Origin: Thioglobus_B sp964566765
GTDB lineage: Bacteria; Pseudomonadota; Gammaproteobacteria; PS1; Pseudothioglobaceae
Direction: 5' to 3'
Assembly (NCBI GenBank): GCA_964566765.1
Contig: CAZMJI010000029.1
Location: 1-14,163 of the forward strand
Length of the DNA stretch: 14,163 bases
The notes below the pieces were generated by a model that was not told the origin of the DNA, ran no database searches, and worked only from the letters and a program-made list of their open reading frames with translations. Shown piece by piece: positions 1 to 7,365 of the stretch. Positions within the stretch are counted from its first letter, which is position 1, and each line of letters starts with the position of its first letter. Position numbers and translations under genes: made by a program.

Positions 1-435
1 TAGCTTCATACCATCGGCTGTACCCCAAACCACTTGCTGCTTACCCGCGCGGATTGACCAGTTCTCATACTCTGTGTCAATATAAGCTTCTCGCAGTGCG
101 TCTCGTTGTGTATAAGACTCATTGCCATCATACTTATCAACGCCTTCACTATCGGTAAAGGCTTGAAGCTCTATATGGTAAGTAGCACCCTCAGCCATCT
201 CGTCTAAGTCGCCATCGATATAAATTTTTGCAGAAGTCTCTGTTTTAAAAACATCTTTACCATGTGAATTAGCAGTTTGTATTGCAGTTGTGGCAGCACC
301 AATACCAATGCCACTTTGAGTAAAGGTTGCACTTTCATGTACGATCTTACCGGTTACTTCAGCTTCAGCAAAAGCCACTGATGATGAAAATACCGCGGCG
401 AGTGCCAGCGATAAAGTAGTGTTACGTTGTTTCAT
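1..435 (-). CDS. DUF1302 family outer-membrane protein (N-terminal part, runs off the left edge)
   Basis: The reading frame starts at an ATG (complement of 433-435) behind a strong purine-rich ribosome site (GAGGGGAG at about 439-446) and stays open to base 1, giving 145 residues. Residues 1-23 form a Sec signal peptide ending in AFA. The mature part shows alternating beta-strand-like segments. The hallmark is LREAYID (114-120) followed by RAGKQQVVWGTADG (129-142), which matches the 'GKQxVVWGxADG' signature of DUF1302 proteins, predicted outer-membrane beta-barrels. Members usually sit beside DUF1329 or LolA-like proteins and an RND-type exporter, as the neighbour at 517-1467 also suggests. 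The C-terminal part lies outside the window. The transported substrate cannot be inferred. Confidence 0.8.
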   Translation of the reverse strand, partial: MKQRNTTLSLALAAVFSSSVAFAEAEVTGKIVHESATFTQSGIGIGAATTAIQTANSHGKDVFKTETSAKIYIDGDLDEMAEGATYHIELQAFTDSEGVDKYDGNESYTQRDALREAYIDTEYENWSIRAGKQQVVWGTADGMKL

Positions 436-480
436 TATTCTCCCCTCTTTGGATAATTGTTTCATCGTTAAATACAAGAA

Positions 481-505
481 AGGTTTGGCTGTTGCGGCCA
501 AACCT
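481..505 (-). terminator. Terminator- or attenuator-like hairpin between the LolA-like and DUF1302 genes
   Basis: A perfect 9-bp inverted repeat pairs 481-489 with 497-505 around a 7-nt loop. Read on the minus strand, the direction of transcription, the stem is followed by a T-rich stretch (TTTCTTGTATTT). It lies in the 81-bp gap after the LolA-like stop and before the DUF1302 start. It could be a partial terminator that lowers expression of the barrel gene relative to the first gene, or an mRNA-stabilising stem. The U-tract is interrupted, so complete termination is not expected. Confidence 0.5.
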
Positions 506-516
506 GTTCAGTTAAT

Positions 517-1467
517 TTATTTGATCTTTTTAGGCATCTTACGTAGTGTCTTGGTTGACCATAGATTCTTCTTTTTGAACTTATGGTTCACCAGGGTTAC
601 GTTTGATGGAATGAATGCCATGGTTTCATGACCTGTGGCAAAGGTTGTGCCGTACCAGTAGCCCCAGTAGCTCGCACGCGGGTCATCTAAGCCAGCTGAG
701 ACCCATGAACGGTCAATGGTTTTGATGTGTTTGCCACCTTTAAAGTACTCAGTGCGATAATCAGCAAAAGTTTTGGTATCGATGTAGCTGACACGGTGGT
801 CGTACCACCAGTTAGCATCTTTGGCGGTTGATTTAAGCTTATAAACCGCCTTGCCATCTGCTGAACAATCGGCTTCGATCTTGGCGTTTTGCGTCCATTT
901 GTTACGCTTCACATCTTTCATCACACCCAAACAACCTGACAGGGTTGTGGTGCCTTGTAGCTCATGGGTTTCGTGATTTGGCTTACGTAGGGTTACATCA
1001 CCAAAGGTAAAGTCTGAACCACCCCAGGAATCGTCACGTGCTGGCTCGGCAAAACGACGCACCTTGCGGATCGATGGAATAAAGATTTCATAAGACTGTG
1101 ATTTAGCCTGATCGCTAAAATCGGTAATCAACATGCCGGTACCCTTTAGCTTACCTGAACGGAAAATTGCTAAGTCTTGTGCATTCACACCGGCTTTGCT
1201 TGGTTTGTTGTTTAGGTAACGCTCTAGTGTTAACGTCAGTGGATTGGCATCTTTGGCTCTTAGGATAAGTGCGGTAATGTCTTTACCTTTTTTACCGATA
1301 CCGTAGTTGTCAAACGCATAGAAGTGATTGACAAAATAGGTTTGTGCAGCTACTTCATCGGCACTTGGCGTGCCTGTTGGATAAGCAAGACTTTTGCTGA
1401 CGTTTGCACTGGCGCTAGTCGCCACTGCGCAAGCTGCGGCCAGCGCAACTGATGCGATATATTTCAT
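517..1467 (-). CDS. LolA-like outer-membrane lipoprotein-sorting-family protein (DUF1302 partner)
   Basis: This 316-residue exported protein starts at an ATG preceded by a GGGGGG ribosome site. A Sec signal peptide covers residues 1-21 (cleavage near ASA-NVS). The central segment has the LolA-like fold signature: EIFIPSIRKVRRF (127-139) followed by DDSWGGSDFTFGDV (145-158). In this family an aromatic/basic strand is likewise followed by a 'GSDF' turn. Two cysteines (179 and 201) may form a disulfide. The last 20 residues are rich in lysine. Family members are periplasmic, are thought to carry hydrophobic cargo or lipoproteins, and are often encoded with DUF1302 barrels and MMPL/RND exporters. 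The DUF1302 gene follows downstream here. This is not the housekeeping LolA: it is longer and lacks that context. The cargo is unknown. Confidence 0.75.
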   Translation of the reverse strand: MKYIASVALAAACAVATSASANVSKSLAYPTGTPSADEVAAQTYFVNHFYAFDNYGIGKKGKDITALILRAKDANPLTLTLERYLNNKPSKAGVNAQDLAIFRSGKLKGTGMLITDFSDQAKSQSYEIFIPSIRKVRRFAEPARDDSWGGSDFTFGDVTLRKPNHETHELQGTTTLSGCLGVMKDVKRNKWTQNAKIEADCSADGKAVYKLKSTAKDANWWYDHRVSYIDTKTFADYRTEYFKGGKHIKTIDRSWVSAGLDDPRASYWGYWYGTTFATGHETMAFIPSNVTLVNHKFKKKNLWSTKTLRKMPKKIK

Positions 1468-1503
1468 ATTCCCCCCAGAATATTGTGGTTAAATTTTCAA
1501 AGC

Positions 1504-1533
1504 AATATACCCTAATCAAACAACTTTGGTCAA
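1504..1533 (-). promoter_or_regulatory. Sigma70-type promoter for the LolA-like/DUF1302 operon
   Basis: On the minus strand, TTGACC (complement of 1528-1533) is separated by 18 bp from TATATT (complement of 1504-1509). Each hexamer matches the consensus at 5 of 6 positions. Transcription would start near 1497, about 30 nt before the ATG at 1467, which leaves room for the GGGGGG ribosome site. This is pattern matching only. Confidence 0.5.
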
Positions 1534-1538
1534 ACCAA

Positions 1539-1576
1539 TTTCACCATATGAAACATATTGTTACACTTCTGTTACA
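1539..1576. repeat. Small inverted and direct repeats in the divergent intergenic region
   Basis: The 202-bp gap between the divergent LolA-like and M48 genes is AT-rich. It contains TTTCA/TGAAA as an inverted repeat (1539-1543 and 1549-1553). It also contains GTTACA twice (1560-1565 and 1571-1576), 11 bp apart, or about one helical turn. Such spacing suits a regulator binding one face of the DNA, but these motifs are short and could be chance in AT-rich sequence. For the M48 direction only a weak promoter candidate is visible (TTGAAA at 1579, then AAAAAT at 1602). Confidence 0.25.
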
Positions 1577-1669
1577 TCTTGAAAACACAGTAAAAATAGA
1601 AAAAAATAAGCCATTTGCTAAATATCGGTAAAATAACCTAACAATCAATTCATATTTTTTGGGGTGTGT

Positions 1670-2920
1670 ATGGAGTTCAACTTATTTACCTTGGTTTTCT
1701 TGACGGCAACGCTGGGTTATGTTGTTACACTGCTATGGCTTAATCTACGCCAAGACAAGGCTGTAATTGCTTCTTGCGAGCAAGTGCCTGAAGCCTTTGC
1801 TGACAATATTTCCCTATCTCAGCATCAAAAAGCCGCCGAATACACACAGGCCAAACTACTGGTAAACCATTTTGAGATTATCTTCTCAGTACTGGTGTTA
1901 CTACTATGGACCCTGGGTGGTGGGCTAGACTGGTTGGATCAGTTTTGGCGTGCGCAATTGACCGATACCTTGTATCTTGGTACGGGCTTTGTCATCAGCT
2001 TGATGATCATTGCTGGTCTGATTGATTTGCCATTTAACCTATATCGCACCTTTGTGCTAGAGCAAAAGTTTGGTTTTAATAAAACCACCCCAGCTGTGTT
2101 TATGGGCGATCTATTCAAGGAATTTTTACTAATTTTGCTTATGGGCTTGCCACTGGTGCTGGCTATTTTATGGCTAATGCAGGCCATGGGTAGTCTTTGG
2201 TGGTTGTACGTCTGGTTGCTGCTAACAGGCTTTTCACTGCTGATGTTTTGGCTCTACCCCAGCTATATTGCCCCGCTGTTTAATGAATTTAAGCCACTGG
2301 AGAATCTCGAGCTGAAAACTAAGATTGAGAATCTGCTAAATCGCACCGGTTTTAAAAGCGACGGTGTGTTTGTAATGGATGGCTCTAAACGCTCTAGTCA
2401 TGGCAATGCTTACTTTACTGGCATGGGCAAAAACAAACGCATTGTGTTTTTTGACACGCTATTAGAAGGCATGGAAGATCAAGAAGTAGAGGCCATCCTG
2501 GCGCACGAATTGGGTCATTTTCACCACCGACATATTCGCAAACATATGATCAGCTCGTTTGCCATTACCTTAGCTGGATTGGCACTATTGGGTTATTTGA
2601 TTAATCAAAGCTGGTTCTATCATGGTCTGGGCATCTCGGAAGCTTCAAATCATACGGCATTGGTGTTGTTTATGCTAATTGCCCCAGTATTTAGCTTTTT
2701 TATCTCGCCGATTAGCAATGCTTTGTCACGCAAACATGAGTTTGAAGCCGATCGTTTTGCCGCTGACAATACCGATGCCAAAGATTTAATCTCAAGTTTG
2801 GTTAAACTGTATCGAGACAATGCCGCCACACTAACGCCGGATCGTTTGTATTCGGCTTTTCATGACTCTCACCCGCCCGCAGCGATTCGCATTGACCAGC
2901 TTAAAAAGCATGGGGCTTAA
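1670..2920 (+). CDS. M48 family membrane metalloprotease (Ste24/CAAX prenyl-protease type)
   Basis: This is a 416-residue integral-membrane zinc protease. I start it at the ATG at 1670, 5 nt after GGGG, rather than the GTG at 1664, which has no ribosome site. Hydrophobic segments lie near residues 4-24, 66-90, 100-120, 150-198, 295-312 and 328-348. The catalytic motif HELGH is at 279-283. The third zinc ligand is probably E357 in the SRKHEFEADRFA block. The N-terminal multi-helix part and about 420-residue length fit the Ste24 (peptidase_M48_N) type rather than the shorter HtpX. In eukaryotes Ste24 trims prenylated proteins and clears clogged translocons. The bacterial substrates are largely unknown; membrane-protein quality control is an inference. 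The 3' end overlaps the next cytochrome gene by 11 bp, so it probably heads that operon. Confidence 0.85.
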   Translation: MEFNLFTLVFLTATLGYVVTLLWLNLRQDKAVIASCEQVPEAFADNISLSQHQKAAEYTQAKLLVNHFEIIFSVLVLLLWTLGGGLDWLDQFWRAQLTDTLYLGTGFVISLMIIAGLIDLPFNLYRTFVLEQKFGFNKTTPAVFMGDLFKEFLLILLMGLPLVLAILWLMQAMGSLWWLYVWLLLTGFSLLMFWLYPSYIAPLFNEFKPLENLELKTKIENLLNRTGFKSDGVFVMDGSKRSSHGNAYFTGMGKNKRIVFFDTLLEGMEDQEVEAILAHELGHFHHRHIRKHMISSFAITLAGLALLGYLINQSWFYHGLGISEASNHTALVLFMLIAPVFSFFISPISNALSRKHEFEADRFAADNTDAKDLISSLVKLYRDNAATLTPDRLYSAFHDSHPPAAIRIDQLKKHGA

Positions 2921-3176
2921 AGCTGCCTTTGTTGCTTACGCGTTCAGTGCAGCGGCGCTGGCCAATCCCAGCGACGGCCAACTGCTGTACAACGAGAGTT
3001 GTGCTAAATGCCATCACACCCCCTATCAAACCTTGGGCTGGGCTGAACTCACCAATCGCTTCGAATTACGCCATATGGTTGGCGCTTGTAGTGACTATTT
3101 TCAATTGGATTGGGATCGCCAAGATGTGAACGATACGGTAGAATATCTAAACAAAGAGTTCTTTTTCTTTGAATAG
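2910..3176 (+). CDS. Small exported monoheme c-type cytochrome (first of a pair)
   Basis: I start this 88-residue protein at the ATG at 2910, which overlaps the protease stop by 11 bp. From this start the N-terminus is a clean signal peptide (MGLKAAF...ALA, cleavage after residue 18). A longer in-frame start at 2862 would add 16 residues to the export signal. The single heme site CAKCH is at 31-35. A second conserved region contains C60 and F-x-L-DW, followed by a 'DVNDTVEYLN' helix and the aromatic tail EFFFFE. No Met aligns with one in its paralogue, so the sixth heme ligand is unclear. Its periplasmic electron-transfer partner is unknown. The ribosome site is weak, which suggests translation coupled to the protease gene. 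Confidence 0.75.
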   Translation: MGLKAAFVAYAFSAAALANPSDGQLLYNESCAKCHHTPYQTLGWAELTNRFELRHMVGACSDYFQLDWDRQDVNDTVEYLNKEFFFFE

Positions 3177-3193
3177 CAAACCGGGAGAGTATT

Positions 3194-3469
3194 ATGTATC
3201 GATTATTTTTTACCGTAGCTTTATTGGCCTCCAGTACAGTCATGGCTAATGAGGAAGGCAAAGAACTGCACGACGATTCGTGCCTGGCTTGTCATGTGGT
3301 TGAGCATGATGATGCATTCTACCAACGCGAAGAATCACGTCTTAAAAACTTTGCCGATCTGCGTCGCCAAGTAAGTATGTGCATGACAGCATTCAACGTA
3401 GACTGGTTTCCAGAAGAAGAGTCTGCCGTGGTTGATTTCTTAAATACTTATTACAAATTTAAACCTTAA
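3194..3469 (+). CDS. Small exported monoheme c-type cytochrome (second of a pair)
   Basis: This 91-residue protein has a GGGAG ribosome site at 3183-3187. The signal peptide covers residues 1-18 (cleavage after VMA). The heme motif CLACH is at 30-34. The second half repeats the scheme of the preceding gene: LRRQV, C63, F-x-V-DW (68-71), then a run ending in VVDFLNTYYKFKP. The conserved cysteine aligns between the two proteins. It is therefore a tandem paralogue whose sequence has drifted considerably. Related mini-cytochromes in other gammaproteobacteria end in a similar 'YLNxxYY' motif. A periplasmic redox role is likely but the pathway cannot be read from here. The stop codon directly abuts the rsgA start. 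Confidence 0.8.
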   Translation: MYRLFFTVALLASSTVMANEEGKELHDDSCLACHVVEHDDAFYQREESRLKNFADLRRQVSMCMTAFNVDWFPEEESAVVDFLNTYYKFKP

Positions 3470-4432
3470 TTGAGCTTATCCAGACGCCAACAATGGCGTA
3501 TTGAAAAAATCCAGGCAGAGCGCATTGCCCGCGCACAACGAGCTGCTGAGTCTTCAGAAGCACTGCTAGAGAATGCGCAAGCTGAGCAGAGTGGCCTGGT
3601 GATTACCCGTTATGGTCAGCACGTGCTGGTCGAAGCAGAAGATGGTCAGCTGCTGCAATGCACTGGACGACAAAATATCGAACTGTCTGTTGCTGGCGAC
3701 CAAGTGGTGTTTCAGGCTACAGGCGATGACACCGGCGTGGTCACCGCCCTGCTGCCTCGAGAGAATAAACTCAAGCGTGGCGATAAGCTAATTGCCAGTA
3801 ATGTTGACAGCTTATACTTGGTGGTGGCAGTTGAACCGCATTATCAATTCGAGCTGATCGACCGTTATCTGATTATGGCTCAGAACGCCAATCTACCGAT
3901 TGAGATTGTGGTGAATAAAATTGAGTTAGGCGATCTGTCTAAAATTCAAAACGATTTTGCCATGTACGAGGCCATTGGCTACCCGGTACACTATTTAAGC
4001 GTCAAGCAGAACACTGGTGTTGAAGCGCTAAAAGCCAAACTGGACGATCATACCAATATCTTCTTAGGGCAATCTGGCGTGGGCAAATCATCGCTGATCA
4101 ATGCACTGATTCCCAATCTTAACTTGCGCGTTAATAAGATCTCAGACAAAAGCAAGTTGGGCAAACACACCACCACCAACACCACGCTATACCACATTCC
4201 TTCGGGTGGTGATTTAATCGATTCTCCTGGGGTGAGGGAGTTTCAATTGGACAATCTGAGCGCTGGTGAAATCTTAAGTGGCTTTAGAGAATTTCAAGCC
4301 TATTTAGGGCATTGCAAGTTTCGCAATTGCGCGCACATTAACGAACCCAAGTGCGCCATCAAAACTGCAGTTGAAGCAGGCGAGATTCACCCGAAACGCT
4401 ACCAGAGTTATCTAACGCTGATTGAAGCCTAG
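3470..4432 (+). CDS. rsgA: Small ribosomal subunit biogenesis GTPase RsgA
   Basis: RsgA is a GTPase that checks late 30S subunit maturation. All hallmarks are present. They are an OB-fold region (about 40-95), the circularly permuted GTPase order G4 (VVNKIE, 147-152) before G1 (GQSGVGKS, 200-207) before G3 (DSPG, 251-254), and a zinc site C282-x4-C287-x-H289-x5-C295 with the same spacing as E. coli RsgA. The length of 320 residues is normal. The start is a TTG placed immediately after the stop of the cytochrome gene (TAATTG), with no clear ribosome site. The encoded N-terminus (SLSRRQQWRIEKIQ) matches the family, so this start is credible and implies translational coupling. The gene ends 2 bp from a convergent gene. 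Confidence 0.95.
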   Translation: MSLSRRQQWRIEKIQAERIARAQRAAESSEALLENAQAEQSGLVITRYGQHVLVEAEDGQLLQCTGRQNIELSVAGDQVVFQATGDDTGVVTALLPRENKLKRGDKLIASNVDSLYLVVAVEPHYQFELIDRYLIMAQNANLPIEIVVNKIELGDLSKIQNDFAMYEAIGYPVHYLSVKQNTGVEALKAKLDDHTNIFLGQSGVGKSSLINALIPNLNLRVNKISDKSKLGKHTTTNTTLYHIPSGGDLIDSPGVREFQLDNLSAGEILSGFREFQAYLGHCKFRNCAHINEPKCAIKTAVEAGEIHPKRYQSYLTLIEA

Positions 4433-4434
4433 AC

Positions 4435-5745
4435 TTACTCAAACTCCATGTGGCCAAAGATGCGCTCAGCATTTTGCTTGTGCAGCTCACGATAGGTACC
4501 CCAATCACGATACGCACTCTGATCAACCGCATAGGCCTCAATCAAACCACCGTCATCATCCAGCACCTTCTCAATCTCACCACGCAAGAACACCAGGTAA
4601 TCTTTGGTGAATTTGGTGGTGGTGGCTAAATCGGTTACCCCGCCATGGCCAGGAATAATAATCTCCGGTGCTAGCGCCTCAACCTTATCCCAAGTCTGGA
4701 TCCAGCCGGCACTATCGGTATGTGGGAAAACCGGCAGCATGCGCTCATTAAAGGCAGTATCACCACTAATCAACAGCTTATGCTCTGGCAGCCACAACTG
4801 AATGTCATCCGGCGAATGTGAAGCGCCTAAGTACAACAATTCAATTTGGGTGTCACCCATCGGCAGATTCATCTTTTCCTTGTAAGTTAGGTCTGGACGA
4901 ATCACCTTGGTATTGATCATCTTGTCTTTTTGTGTTCTCGCAGCTCTGTTGTAGATCTCCTCAGCATGACCCTTGATTTCTTTGTCTGCCTCAGCATGCG
5001 CAATGATGGTCGCACCCTGTTCCTTCCAATAATTCGAGCCTAAGATGGCGTGACCCTGGGCATTTTCCAACACCACATACTTCACCGGCTGATCAGTAAT
5101 CTTTTTGATCTCCTCATGCATGGCTTGAGCCACCAAATAGCTGCCGCCAGCATTGAACACCAAGACGCCATCAGTGGTGACAATAAACGACAGATTGTTG
5201 TTGTGGTTTGAGTTTTCATAGGTTGGTGGTTGAGTGGCACCAATGGCTGAGTACACACCGTCAATCACTTGCTCAGGTTTGCGATATAAGATTGACTCGG
5301 TTTCAAAGTCGCTAATCCACACCGGATTGCCCGAATCCTTCCAAGTAAAGAAACCATCTTCATAATTTTTCACATTGGTATAACCCATGCGCTCAAGGGT
5401 TTTGGCTGCCAGTGGCGAACGTAAGTTAGTACCGCAATAAACCACGATTGGTGTGTCTTTAGACTTGGCATGATCGGTAATTTGAAACTCCATCCAGCCG
5501 CGTACCACGTTGACATTTTGTCCGCGTCGAATGGTGCCCGTGTGTTTAATCTCAAACGGTGAGCGCACATCAATGAGTACCGCATTCGGCTCTTTGTCTA
5601 GGATTTCAATCAGCTCATCGGTGTCAATATTGGTGATTTGCTTATTCACCGACTCCAGCATTTGATTGCCATCGATAATCTCCACCTCTGCCTGCGCATT
5701 CAACAAACCCAGTGCGCAACACGCTGCTAACCAATGACGTAACAT
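4435..5745 (-). CDS. Exported rhodanese / metallo-beta-lactamase-fold fusion with a degraded metal site
   Basis: I start this 436-residue protein at the ATG (complement of 5743-5745) behind AAGGATGGG, not at the longer possibility at 5784. From here the N-terminus is a signal peptide (cleavage after AQA, residue 19). Residues about 40-145 form a rhodanese domain with the C-x4-R active loop CGTNLR (104-109). Residues about 160-390 form a metallo-beta-lactamase fold. The first metal motif, normally HxHxDH, reads NAQGHA (228-233). GASHS (H310), SGDT (D329) and PGHGG (H367) are kept. The C-terminal 50 residues are of unknown fold. The nearest described type is the SoxH-like periplasmic hydrolases associated with sulfur or PQQ/methanol metabolism. 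A sulfur-related role is an inference from the rhodanese domain. Confidence 0.75.
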   Translation of the reverse strand: MLRHWLAACCALGLLNAQAEVEIIDGNQMLESVNKQITNIDTDELIEILDKEPNAVLIDVRSPFEIKHTGTIRRGQNVNVVRGWMEFQITDHAKSKDTPIVVYCGTNLRSPLAAKTLERMGYTNVKNYEDGFFTWKDSGNPVWISDFETESILYRKPEQVIDGVYSAIGATQPPTYENSNHNNNLSFIVTTDGVLVFNAGGSYLVAQAMHEEIKKITDQPVKYVVLENAQGHAILGSNYWKEQGATIIAHAEADKEIKGHAEEIYNRAARTQKDKMINTKVIRPDLTYKEKMNLPMGDTQIELLYLGASHSPDDIQLWLPEHKLLISGDTAFNERMLPVFPHTDSAGWIQTWDKVEALAPEIIIPGHGGVTDLATTTKFTKDYLVFLRGEIEKVLDDDGGLIEAYAVDQSAYRDWGTYRELHKQNAERIFGHMEFE

Positions 5746-5841
5746 AAACCCATCCTTAAAAACAAAATATCGCTCAATTATCACATATCATTTGGCACTA
5801 TGCTAGACTAAGCAACCTTATTTATTGTGACACTATCACTG

Positions 5842-6159
5842 ATGATCAATCGACCAACATGGCTACTTATACCACTACTGATTAGTACTTGCACCCTGGC
5901 TGAAACCTGGAGTCCTTGGACGCACAATGCCAGTTTTGGCGGTCCTTTTAGCGGCAACTACACGCAATTCCAACAGCGACAAGTGCCAGTTGCTGCCGCA
6001 AATTTTATCAGTCCTTCCATGGGCTTTTATCCTAGTAAAGCCTACCCAAGCAGAGCTCAATTTAACCGAGGTCATAATTGGCAAAATCAAAACTTCTCGC
6101 CGGTGGCGCCTTACGCCAACTCACAGCGTTTATTTAGCCAACAACAGCTAACAAACTAA
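5842..6159 (+). CDS. Small exported protein rich in aromatic, Gln and Asn residues, unknown function
   Basis: I do not recognise this 105-residue protein. The N-terminus is a clear signal peptide (MINRPTWLLIPLLISTCTLA, cleavage after residue 20). A GTG at 5827 would add 5 residues. Neither start has a good ribosome site. The mature part has W, F, Y, P, G, N and Q spread through it, few charged residues, and no cysteine. Examples are WSPW (23-26), GGPF and FISPSMGFYP. The composition resembles structural or surface-exposed low-complexity proteins, loosely like sulfur-globule or matrix proteins, but I cannot assign it to a family. It diverges from the rhodanese fusion across about 96 bp, so the two could share regulation. 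It converges on the methyltransferase gene 7 bp away. Confidence 0.55.
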   Translation: MINRPTWLLIPLLISTCTLAETWSPWTHNASFGGPFSGNYTQFQQRQVPVAAANFISPSMGFYPSKAYPSRAQFNRGHNWQNQNFSPVAPYANSQRLFSQQQLTN

Positions 6160-6166
6160 GTCGCAG

Positions 6167-6793
6167 TTAACGATAGAATAAGGCCACATCAGGCCGAACG
6201 ATCTCCACACGCGCCTGCCACTTCTCAGCCAAGAAGCGCATGGTATCTGAATGGTAAAAGCAAATATGCGTGGGGTCGTTTTTATAATGCCACTGAGCAA
6301 AGTCCACGGTGTCATAAAGCTGCGTCATTAGCGCCAGTACACCGCCTGGCTTGAGCATTGAGAATAAGCGATCGAGCTCATACCCAGGCACCCTAAGATG
6401 TTCCGCCACCTCTGTAGCAGTAATAAAGTCGTAAGACTTTGAAAACACAGTATCGTCTGCTGCGTAACACTTGTCGTACAAATCCACCTCGTAACCAGAC
6501 TCATTGAACATCAGCGACAGGGTTGGCCCTGGACCACAACCAAAATCTAAGCCTCGCTGACCTGGTTTAATATGGCTTATTACCGGGTTAAAGACTTTAG
6601 ATAAAAAATCGCGATAACGTTGATCTTGTGGATCATTTTGATGCTGATCGTAGCGAGATTTTTCCTCAACTTCGCTTAAGTGTTGCGCTTGTGGTGTGTA
6701 GATTAGTTGACAGATTGAACACTGTCGATAGTCACTGTCCTGCTGATAACTGACAGTATGCTGGGCGTTGCATAATGGACAAATGCTATCCAT
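6167..6793 (-). CDS. Zinc-ribbon class I SAM-dependent methyltransferase
   Basis: This is a 208-residue cytoplasmic enzyme. The N-terminus has a zinc-ribbon pair CPLC (5-8) and CSIC (25-28). The methyltransferase domain follows, with SAM motif I LDFGCGPG (82-89), an acidic residue at the end of strand 2 (D104) and EVAEH (128-132). The segment KNDPTHICFY (171-180) is typical of a clade of predicted methyltransferases of unknown substrate. The gene follows the SlyD-type isomerase with a 15-bp gap, so they are probably co-transcribed. No convincing ribosome site precedes the ATG, but the zinc ribbon begins at residue 5 and supports this start. The substrate cannot be inferred. Confidence 0.8.
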   Translation of the reverse strand: MDSICPLCNAQHTVSYQQDSDYRQCSICQLIYTPQAQHLSEVEEKSRYDQHQNDPQDQRYRDFLSKVFNPVISHIKPGQRGLDFGCGPGPTLSLMFNESGYEVDLYDKCYAADDTVFSKSYDFITATEVAEHLRVPGYELDRLFSMLKPGGVLALMTQLYDTVDFAQWHYKNDPTHICFYHSDTMRFLAEKWQARVEIVRPDVALFYR

Positions 6794-6808
6794 TATGCAA
6801 TCAGAATG

Positions 6809-7291
6809 TTAGTGTGAGCAGCTGCCACTATGTACATGGCCATGTGCCAACTCTTCTTCGCTGGCGTCGCGCACGTTTTCAATGCTCACACTAAAGTGTA
6901 GTGTTTCACCCGCTAGTGGGTGATTGGCATCGATCACAATCGTATCTTCTTTAATCTCTTTTACATGCACTGCAAATGGATTACCCTGCTCGTCTTGCGA
7001 TTGCAACTGCATGCCCACCTGCAAACCTTCAATGCCCTGAACAGCTTCCATTGGAATCTCTTGCACACCTTCTGGGTGATACTCACCATAAGCATCCTTA
7101 GCTTCAACTGAAACCTCACAAGTCTCGCCAACCTTCATGCCTTCTAGGGCAGATTCCAAGCCTGGAATGATGTTGCCATGGCCATGTAGAAACGGCATTG
7201 GATCTTGACCCGTTGAAGTATCGATCACCTCGCCCGCATCATTTTTTAAGGTATAGTGCATTTCCACTACTTTGTCTTTTTGTACTGTCAT
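6809..7291 (-). CDS. slyD: FKBP-type peptidyl-prolyl cis-trans isomerase, SlyD type
   Basis: This is a 160-residue prolyl isomerase and chaperone. I start it at the ATG at 7291, 8 nt after AGGA; an upstream in-frame extension to 7360 would not match the family. The FKBP half-domain covers residues 1-68 (DTSTGQDPMPFLHGHGNIIPGLE, of which 26-44 is the key block). The inserted chaperone flap covers about 70-128, and the second FKBP strand group carries the family signature DANHPLAGETLHF (121-133). The tail HGHVHSGSC (150-158) is a short His/Cys cluster, much reduced from the nickel-binding tail of E. coli SlyD. The paralogue FkpB lacks such a tail. Upstream on the minus strand, TATAAT (complement of 7338-7343) could be its -10 box. 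The methyltransferase follows in the same operon. Confidence 0.85.
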   Translation of the reverse strand: MTVQKDKVVEMHYTLKNDAGEVIDTSTGQDPMPFLHGHGNIIPGLESALEGMKVGETCEVSVEAKDAYGEYHPEGVQEIPMEAVQGIEGLQVGMQLQSQDEQGNPFAVHVKEIKEDTIVIDANHPLAGETLHFSVSIENVRDASEEELAHGHVHSGSCSH

Positions 7292-7365
7292 AATTTGTTG
7301 TCCTGTTATAGGTTGTTTATAATTCACCAAATTGGAAATTATACCCAGATCAAGCCACAATACTG

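Noticed and set aside
1939..2187. 82-codon minus-strand open frame inside the M48 protease gene
   Set aside because: Lies opposite membrane-helix codons of a real gene and shows no recognisable protein features.
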